Below are positions 1-5,309 of a DNA stretch of 7,511 nucleotides, piece by piece. The stretch covers positions 1 to 7,511 of the forward strand of contig JAHFMP010000043.1 of assembly GCA_023267795.1 (NCBI GenBank), given 5' to 3'. The position numbers and the translations under genes are program-made. The notes below the pieces were generated by a model, which saw only the letters and a list, made by a program, of their open reading frames with translations, was not told the DNA's origin and made no database searches. Every line of letters starts with the position of its first letter. Positions within the stretch are counted from its first letter, which is position 1. This stretch comes from Candidatus Woesearchaeota archaeon (GTDB lineage Archaea; Nanobdellota; Nanobdellia; Woesearchaeales; DSVV01).

Positions 1-1
1 T

Positions 2-778
2 CCATCAACGTATTATCAAGCGTATAGTGCTGCTGCAACTCTTGCTGCAGAGCAAAACACTGATGACAACACCTTTTGCCTAAGCTGTTTGCAAAAATAC
101 GAGAAATACGATATTATTGAAAATATTTTCATTCAAGAAATTGCTCTTGAACCATATTATGTGATCTTTTATGCAATAAACTATACAGAACAAGCACGTG
201 GAGATCAGGTTCTATTTATGTTTGCAGGAAGATATGCGATCAAACCGAAAAATTCACGCCTTTCTATTGCTCGAATCCCTGATCAAGAGATAACAATGGG
301 ATATCTCTTTACCTATCGCGTCACTGCGAAAGGAACTGGAGTTATTTTTAGTGATTCCAGTGATTTGTTTGATATTGATCCTCAAACAGGTGATATTTCT
401 TTTTACGCTGATGAAACTATACTTGGAACACATCTCGTGGAAATTACAGCAACAGATCAGTTTGGGAATACAGATAGTATCTTGTTTATCCTTACAATTT
501 CATCTGTTAGTGATGCACCTCTGCTTTCCTATATTGGATATCTTCAGGCAACTGTTGGAGAAGAATTTCGTTATACTGTAACACAAATTGGAAATCAAAC
601 ACTTTATTATACTGATGATAGTGACTTGTTTGTGATTAGCTCGACTAATGGAACAATATCTTTTGTGCCAACAGAAGAACAACAAGGGACGCATACAATT
701 ACATTCACTGCAATCAATGACAAAGGAGCGAGCACTACTGAAATAATGTATTTAATTATTATAGGAAACGTTGGTTGA
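2..778 (+). CDS. 5'-truncated extracellular protein with two tandem cadherin-like (dystroglycan-type) domains
   Basis: The frame is open from base 2 to the TGA at 776-778, so 258 C-terminal residues are visible and the true start is outside the window. The TTG at 89 is an internal codon. Residues about 1-85 are unassigned and include a CLSC pair (residues 26-29) and a hydrophobic stretch ending in LFMFAGRYAI. Two homologous beta-domains follow. Domain 1 (about 91-168) begins IPDQEITMG and contains SDLFDIDPQTGDISF and GTHLVEITATDQFG. Domain 2 (about 173-254) contains SDLFVISSTNGTISF and GTHTITFTAINDKG. The pattern hydrophobic-x-(DS)-LF-x-(I/V)-x-x-x-(T/N)-G-x-ISF...GTH-x-(I/V) is that of cadherin-like/putative-Ig domains of surface proteins, usually used for adhesion or as spacers. 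No C-terminal anchor is visible, so any membrane anchor would be at the missing N-terminus. The gene probably forms an operon with the large exported protein that starts 6 bases downstream. No catalytic function is suggested. Confidence 0.8.
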   Translation, partial: PSTYYQAYSAAATLAAEQNTDDNTFCLSCLQKYEKYDIIENIFIQEIALEPYYVIFYAINYTEQARGDQVLFMFAGRYAIKPKNSRLSIARIPDQEITMGYLFTYRVTAKGTGVIFSDSSDLFDIDPQTGDISFYADETILGTHLVEITATDQFGNTDSILFILTISSVSDAPLLSYIGYLQATVGEEFRYTVTQIGNQTLYYTDDSDLFVISSTNGTISFVPTEEQQGTHTITFTAINDKGASTTEIMYLIIIGNVG

Positions 779-784
779 ATAAAA

Positions 785-880
785 ATGAATGGTAAAAAAA
801 TAAACACGTTTTCTGTTTTTTTTCAGATAATATGCTCTTTTCTTCTTTTTTCAGTTTTGAATCTCTCTGTTGTGTATGCT
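785..880 (+). other. Sec signal peptide coding segment of the 1251-residue protein
   Basis: Residues 1-32 have a basic start (K4, K5), a hydrophobic core from about F8 to V30, and a small-residue cleavage site with V at -3 and A at -1 (VYA before ISTT). This fixes the protein as exported and supports ATG 785 as the start. No cysteine lies at +1, so it is not a lipoprotein signal. Confidence 0.8.
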
Positions 881-3800
881 ATTTCCACAACACTCTGCAC
901 AGATCTGCAAGCCATTGAGAAATGTTACGAAGATAATCCTTCTTTTTCTAATTTAGCTCTTATTTCTGATCCTACACTTGAACAATTTCAACTTCTTGAA
1001 GCAACAGATCAACAACAAGCTGCAATGTATCTTGTTGTACGCTACGATACTGATTTTGCAGAAGACTATTTTTCTCGAATAGATCTTCAGTATGCAGATC
1101 CTACTCAATCCTTGATTGCAGAACGATTTTTTAGCGAAAGTCCATCACATGTTCAGAATTACAAAAGTCAATTTCAAACCTATATGGCGAGTCAAGATGT
1201 TTTCATTGAAATACTCGGAGACGTTGCATCATACGATCGAGATGGAACTATTATTGCAGATAATGGGAAAATTAACGTTAAACAATTTAGAAGTGAATAT
1301 TCCTTTATTGTCAATGATGATGATGAAATTATTTTGATTCCTAAAGATTCAAAAAGACAATATACATTTGAAGGAACTGTTACCTCTAATAGCCAAGGAG
1401 ACATCAGGATTATGGAAGATGGAGCATTTGATGGCATGGATGTCTCAAATGCAGACTATATTCGTGTTGATAACGATGGAAATATAGTTATTGGCGCAGA
1501 ACAATATGGTGATTTAAAGTGCAAGAATTTTTGTCACATGATCTATAACCCAAACGATATGACGTATCAGCTTAAAGATGCTGTTCTTGTGGATTATCCT
1601 GATTTTCAAGTGGCAGGAACATTACGTCTTGATGAACAATATCTTGGTCTTTCTACAATATATACTCTTCCAACTGGAAAAAAACTTGAAGTTCATCCTA
1701 TAGTGTCAGATCCAAAGCAACAGGAACTTTCTGATCAAGGTTATCGTGTTCTTGCAAATGGCGGCAAAGATGTGCAGGTTGCTCTTGAAGATGATACATG
1801 GCTTGATCACCCTATTGATTTTGTGTTCGAATATTTAAAAGAAACTGCAGTTTCAAAAGGACTTGTTTCTAAAAAAAACAAGGTTCGCTTTGATAGCGAA
1901 GGAACTGTGTATTTGGAAAGCACTGATGCTGCAGAAGAAGATCCCACAAGCTATCGCATGGAAGTAGACATGGGTGCCATGTACATTGCAGAACAACAAG
2001 AAAAACAACGTGCTTCGTTTATTAAAATGCCGGACAAAGGATTTTATGAAAAAGGAGACTATGCAGATGCAGGAACAGAGGATGCTGCTTCAATTACACA
2101 AATTCAAAACATTGTTAAAACTGTTCCTGACGGGAAATATGGAAAGAAAACAGAACGTGCAGTATTATCTTGGCAAAACAAATACAATAAACATTATGAA
2201 CTCACTCCTGATATGCAAGGCTACTTGATTCCTGATGGTATTTGGAAACAAGATGATACTACTGCGTATCTCGTTATGACAAATCATTTCCAAGAAACCC
2301 CTGCGTTGGCAATTGATATGCGTGGTGGTGAAGCTGTTGTTGACCTTCAATTCAGTGGAATTGATATTACCCAAACAGGTGCAATGGATATTGAAGTGGA
2401 AGGTGTTACCTTCAACTACGATGCCCAAGGAAACACAGATAAAGAATTACAAGAAGTTGTCAAAAATGAGATTAGTATTCCAATTACCATTACGAGCTGC
2501 AATCATGCTGTTTCTGAAAGCAGTGCAGTTGTAGGGAGTGTGATTAGTCCAGCTGTTAGTGGGGCAAACTGTTATAAGTTCAGAAGTACAGAAACATCGT
2601 ATGGGCTAGATTCCCTATCTAAAGGATTTACCGAAGGAAAAATTGCTGCATCTTGTCCATTACATTTAGAGATGTATGATCCAAGTTCTGCATCATGTGC
2701 ATCGCATGTTACTGCTCTTGCTGAGATTGAGGGTGGTAGATATAGAATTTATGGTTCAGAAGATCTGGATTTTGCAACCTATACTGGACAGATAGGAAGT
2801 GCATGGGAAATGTCTTATAATGTTCGTGCTGCTGGTGGAGAAACATTGTACTGGAAAGAAGCAGATGGTGTATTGCCTGTTAGTGATCCACAACTTGCTA
2901 CACCAGTGACTTATGATCAAAGCAAGATCGAAACAGGAGATTTGATTGGTTTTTATTACAAGAAAAGTAAGTACCTTGACCAAGCAGCTAGAGCTGGAGA
3001 TGATGACCGTAAAAATACTCACGTAGGAAAAGTAGTTGCAAAACCACATGCAGTTTACACTTATACAGGAAATCCTACTTCTGCATCGATTTATATTCAA
3101 CAGCAACTTGATGTAGATGACTTTTATCTAAATGGCTACCCTGTTTGGATTAATTTCAAACGTGCGAAATATGATGATGGAGAGTACTATTATGTTGATG
3201 CACAGGGAAATCTAAAAGGAACAGCTCTTACCCTGCAGCAAGGAGATCGTGTTGATGTTCAAAAAACATTGATTAATCATCTCTATCATAATTCAGATAA
3301 CCCAAATGCTGCGCCAACAAGGTTGGAAGATTATGGATGGTTCTTATCACATAATGAAGATTTTAGTCTCTATGAACATTATCGCCCTAATCAAGAAAAA
3401 TATGCAGAGGCAGATCAGAAAAACACTGGAAGTGTTGCAGTCGAAATCTATAATGAAGAAGATGTTAAGGATGCCCTTGCTTCCCAAGGTATTCCTGATG
3501 GTCAGATACCTGTCGCATTGGAGTATACAAAGGCTATCAATGGAATTCCACAACAAAGTGAATTTCGAGGAGATGTTATTATGATTCCTTCTCCAAAAAT
3601 ATTTGAAGAAAAATATGCTGCATCTTTAAAGGAAAAGCTGAAAGACAATGGTATATCAAATTCAGAAGAAATTGTAAATGCGCTTGAAGTTTCCACAATA
3701 GAACGAGCAAAGGAATATGGCATTCCTGAAAATCAGATCCCTGATCTCATGGAAGCAACAGCAGAGATTGCATATCGCCAAAAAGGATTTATTCCTGAAG

Positions 3801-4540
3801 AAGAATGGGATCTGCATTTATTTGGAGGAGGTGATACTTCAGGGAAACAATTGATACGATATGAATTTGGACGTGAACAATATGCCGCATGGATTGATCA
3901 TTACACTGGGCTGGTTCCAAATAGAGTCTCGTATGGCTATTTGGATACGCAATCAACAACTGCACAAGAGAATGCAGAGGAGTTGTATGCAGCTGGAGTC
4001 ATAGATGAAGTAGATTATAGCGGACCTAGAGATATGCTTACATATGAAGGCAGCTTTAAACATGGTGGGAGATATATTGCAAAACTCTGGAGACGTTACA
4101 CTAAACCTAATATGCCTTATGAAAAAACCCTTGCACTTGTAGGCTTTGCATACAATCGGGGAGAAGATGCACCTGCACTTCTTGCAGCACAATATCAATT
4201 GGAAGAGATTGGTTATCCTATTGAAACAAAGAATGGAATCTACACTGTGGAAACTCTTGCTACAATGAAAGAATATGCAACAGATCATCATATCGATTTT
4301 GATCCAGAAAAGATAAAAAAAGAAATTGCAGATAGAACATTTGACATTGATAGTAATTCTGTTTTTATTGCAATGAAACAAAAGTATAAAGAAGTAACTG
4401 GAGAAGAACCTGCATATGCACAAGAACCTGTCGCTGATGGGTATGTTCGTTCAAGTTCTGGAGCATGGGATCTCATGGATATCTGTGCAGATTTAACACC
4501 CCTCTTAGAACGCTGTGCTGTAGACATAGAACAATCTTAA
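785..4540 (+). CDS. Large exported protein with PG_binding_1, putative NlpC/P60-like and degenerate SLT-like regions
   Basis: This 1251-residue protein starts at ATG 785, six bases after the preceding stop. The start is supported because residues 1-32 form a good Sec signal peptide (KK, then hydrophobic residues 8-30, cleavage after VYA). Residues 145-245 and 365-380 are rich in short strand-turn units such as SYDRDGTI, RVDNDGNIVI and RFDSEGTVYL, suggesting a beta-rich, possibly solenoid fold. Residues about 436-486 match a PG_binding_1 motif (ITQIQNIV, then PDGKYGKKTERAVLSWQNKY, then PDGIW). Residues about 634-757 resemble NlpC/P60 or CHAP amidases: candidate nucleophile C638 in ASCASHVTAL, a GSAWEM motif, GDLIGFYY, and candidate H746 in THVGKVV. 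Residues 893-1005 contain two GIPxxQIP helical units. Residues 1085-1130 resemble the end of an SLT domain (GSFKHGGRYIAKLW...FAYNRG). The mature chain has 10 cysteines in close pairs, compatible with disulfides. There is no C-terminal membrane segment, so it is likely secreted. The signal peptide and PG-binding motif are clear; the enzymatic assignments are inference. Confidence 0.85.
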   Translation: MNGKKINTFSVFFQIICSFLLFSVLNLSVVYAISTTLCTDLQAIEKCYEDNPSFSNLALISDPTLEQFQLLEATDQQQAAMYLVVRYDTDFAEDYFSRIDLQYADPTQSLIAERFFSESPSHVQNYKSQFQTYMASQDVFIEILGDVASYDRDGTIIADNGKINVKQFRSEYSFIVNDDDEIILIPKDSKRQYTFEGTVTSNSQGDIRIMEDGAFDGMDVSNADYIRVDNDGNIVIGAEQYGDLKCKNFCHMIYNPNDMTYQLKDAVLVDYPDFQVAGTLRLDEQYLGLSTIYTLPTGKKLEVHPIVSDPKQQELSDQGYRVLANGGKDVQVALEDDTWLDHPIDFVFEYLKETAVSKGLVSKKNKVRFDSEGTVYLESTDAAEEDPTSYRMEVDMGAMYIAEQQEKQRASFIKMPDKGFYEKGDYADAGTEDAASITQIQNIVKTVPDGKYGKKTERAVLSWQNKYNKHYELTPDMQGYLIPDGIWKQDDTTAYLVMTNHFQETPALAIDMRGGEAVVDLQFSGIDITQTGAMDIEVEGVTFNYDAQGNTDKELQEVVKNEISIPITITSCNHAVSESSAVVGSVISPAVSGANCYKFRSTETSYGLDSLSKGFTEGKIAASCPLHLEMYDPSSASCASHVTALAEIEGGRYRIYGSEDLDFATYTGQIGSAWEMSYNVRAAGGETLYWKEADGVLPVSDPQLATPVTYDQSKIETGDLIGFYYKKSKYLDQAARAGDDDRKNTHVGKVVAKPHAVYTYTGNPTSASIYIQQQLDVDDFYLNGYPVWINFKRAKYDDGEYYYVDAQGNLKGTALTLQQGDRVDVQKTLINHLYHNSDNPNAAPTRLEDYGWFLSHNEDFSLYEHYRPNQEKYAEADQKNTGSVAVEIYNEEDVKDALASQGIPDGQIPVALEYTKAINGIPQQSEFRGDVIMIPSPKIFEEKYAASLKEKLKDNGISNSEEIVNALEVSTIERAKEYGIPENQIPDLMEATAEIAYRQKGFIPEEEWDLHLFGGGDTSGKQLIRYEFGREQYAAWIDHYTGLVPNRVSYGYLDTQSTTAQENAEELYAAGVIDEVDYSGPRDMLTYEGSFKHGGRYIAKLWRRYTKPNMPYEKTLALVGFAYNRGEDAPALLAAQYQLEEIGYPIETKNGIYTVETLATMKEYATDHHIDFDPEKIKKEIADRTFDIDSNSVFIAMKQKYKEVTGEEPAYAQEPVADGYVRSSSGAWDLMDICADLTPLLERCAVDIEQS
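2090..2242 (+). other. PG_binding_1-like domain within the 1251-residue protein
   Basis: Residues about 436-486 follow the family pattern of a short helix (ITQIQNIV), a DG-x-(F/Y)-G-x-x-T-x-x-AV-x-x-(F/W)-Q core (PDGKYGKKTERAVLSWQNKY), and a closing DG-(I/V) turn (PDGIW). In known proteins this three-helix module attaches hydrolases to peptidoglycan. The core match is good; the spacing before the closing turn is somewhat long. Confidence 0.7.
2684..3055 (+). other. Putative NlpC/P60- or CHAP-like cysteine hydrolase region
   Basis: Residues about 634-757 show the order expected for this fold: a helix starting at a cysteine (C638 in ASCASHVTAL), a GSAWEM motif (671-676), a GDL strand (718-720, as in the family's GDL(V/I)xF), and a His-Val-Gly strand (H746 in THVGKVV). 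A third polar residue could be H755. The motifs fit, but the region is divergent. C638 could instead pair with C624 as a disulfide, which would argue against catalysis. Confidence 0.4.
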
Positions 4541-4543
4541 AAA

Positions 4544-5218
4544 CTACGGAAAAGAAAGACACGTTTGTTCTGTTGACCTTTTAGTGTAGATTCGCATTAC
4601 TTCAGGAACATAGTATTCTGTTGCATCATTTTTAGGAACATGATCTCCACCGTTTTCTACTGCAGGAATACCTGCATTATATGATGCTGCTGCAAATTCC
4701 ATGACTCGCAACTCTTCATAATTTTTTGCTCTAAAATAATGGTATGCAACTGCAAGCTCACGAACTCCTTCCTGAATGTTATACTTTGGATCAAAGCGTT
4801 TGTCTTTTTCAACTAATTTTTCAGATTGATTTTTATATTGTTCCAGTAAATATGTTAAATCCAGAACGTATGCTTCTGCCCATTCTTCAACAGTTTTACC
4901 TTCAAAGACATGATTTCTTCTTTTTCGTGCTTTTATATAGTTGTCATAATTCACTGTGGTGTATGAACCTTCTCTTGGCATCAGTTCCATGATACCTACT
5001 GCACCTGTCGAAGAAATGTACAGCGGATCATAATATTCTATATCATAAACTGCACGTGCAAAACAAACATCAATACTTTCTGTTTCTGCTGCACTTTTGA
5101 GTGTATCAATATAAACAGATTCCTCTTTTTTTTCTTTCGAGTATCGGTCTAACTTTCTATCTGAATCGCACGCATTGATCTGTATCAGCAAGAAATAAAA
5201 AGGAAAGATGGTTTTCAT
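4544..5218 (-). CDS. SLT-family lytic transglycosylase-like protein with atypical active site, probable lipoprotein
   Basis: The 224-residue product starts at ATG 5218. Residues 1-17 are a short hydrophobic leader ending INAC, a lipobox-like site with C17 as possible lipidated residue. The SLT fold is recognisable. Residues 53-81 align without gaps to the family's A-x-I-x-x-ES-x-(F)-(N/D)-P...S-x-(G/D)-A-(L/V)-G-(L/I)-MQ-x-MP core. YNIQEGVRELAVAY (146-159) matches the N-I-x-x-G-x-x-Y-L helix, and ASYNAG (178-183) the conserved AYNAG. SLT enzymes cleave the MurNAc-GlcNAc bond of peptidoglycan using one glutamate. Counted from the conserved D64-P65, that position is I60 here, flanked by D59 and E61, and the usual GLMQ reads GIMEL. 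The protein may therefore be inactive, altered in specificity, or use E61. About 65 residues, charged and helix-prone, separate the MP motif from NIQEG, more than usual. It converges on the large exported-protein gene with 3 bases between stops. A T5 run directly after the stop could aid termination. Confidence 0.85.
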   Translation of the reverse strand: MKTIFPFYFLLIQINACDSDRKLDRYSKEKKEESVYIDTLKSAAETESIDVCFARAVYDIEYYDPLYISSTGAVGIMELMPREGSYTTVNYDNYIKARKRRNHVFEGKTVEEWAEAYVLDLTYLLEQYKNQSEKLVEKDKRFDPKYNIQEGVRELAVAYHYFRAKNYEELRVMEFAAASYNAGIPAVENGGDHVPKNDATEYYVPEVMRIYTKRSTEQTCLSFP

Positions 5219-5272
5219 ACATCAAAGAAATGCAAAATCATTTAAAAATATTACCTCTGTTTTGGGATTTAG

Positions 5273-5280
5273 CTTTTATA
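5273..5280 (-). promoter_or_regulatory. Candidate TATA box for the SLT-like gene
   Basis: Read on the minus strand this is TATAAAAG, ending 54 bases upstream of the ATG at 5218. With archaeal TATA-to-start spacing of about 25 bases, transcription would begin near 5250 and give a leader of about 30 bases. A second AT-rich box, AATATTTTTAA at 5252-5242, would instead give a nearly leaderless transcript. Neither has a convincing BRE in front, and no bacterial -35/-10 pair is evident. This call assumes an archaeal host. Confidence 0.3.
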
Positions 5281-5293
5281 CAGTTAAGAACGT

Positions 5294-5299
5294 AAAAAA
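5294..5299 (-). terminator. Candidate T-run terminator after metG
   Basis: On the minus strand a run of six T lies 10 bases past the metG stop (5310-5312) with no hairpin before it, like the oligo-T terminators of archaea. Together with the TATA-like box just downstream, it suggests that metG and the SLT-like gene are separate transcription units. Short T-runs are common in AT-rich DNA, so the support is weak. Confidence 0.3.
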
Positions 5300-5309
5300 T
5301 GAAATTCTA

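Noticed and set aside
89..778. A gene starting at TTG 89
   Set aside because: The frame is open without a stop back to base 2, the residues upstream are protein-like, and the TTG lies just after a CLSC motif. It is an internal Leu codon of a gene truncated by the window.
776..787. TGA recoded as an amino acid, fusing the first two genes
   Set aside because: The other three long genes contain no in-frame TGA, which would be expected if TGA were a sense codon. The ATG that follows begins a good signal peptide.
1217..1496. EF-hand or dockerin calcium loops
   Set aside because: The DRDG and DNDG turns lack the first acidic ligand and the final Glu in register. They fit strand-turn repeats better.
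2090..2242. L,D-transpeptidase (YkuD) partner for the PG-binding motif
   Set aside because: No HGT...SHGC(I/V)R-type motif is present anywhere in the 1251 residues.
3953..4423. 156-codon minus-strand frame
   Set aside because: It lies entirely inside the large plus-strand gene and is Cys/Phe/Ile-rich low-quality sequence typical of antisense frames in AT-rich DNA. The same holds for the other short overlapping frames, including 2756-3106 minus.
5219..5309. Small RNA or riboswitch between metG and the SLT-like gene
   Set aside because: Only 91 AT-rich bases with no visible stable stem. A T-run and TATA-like box account for what can be seen.
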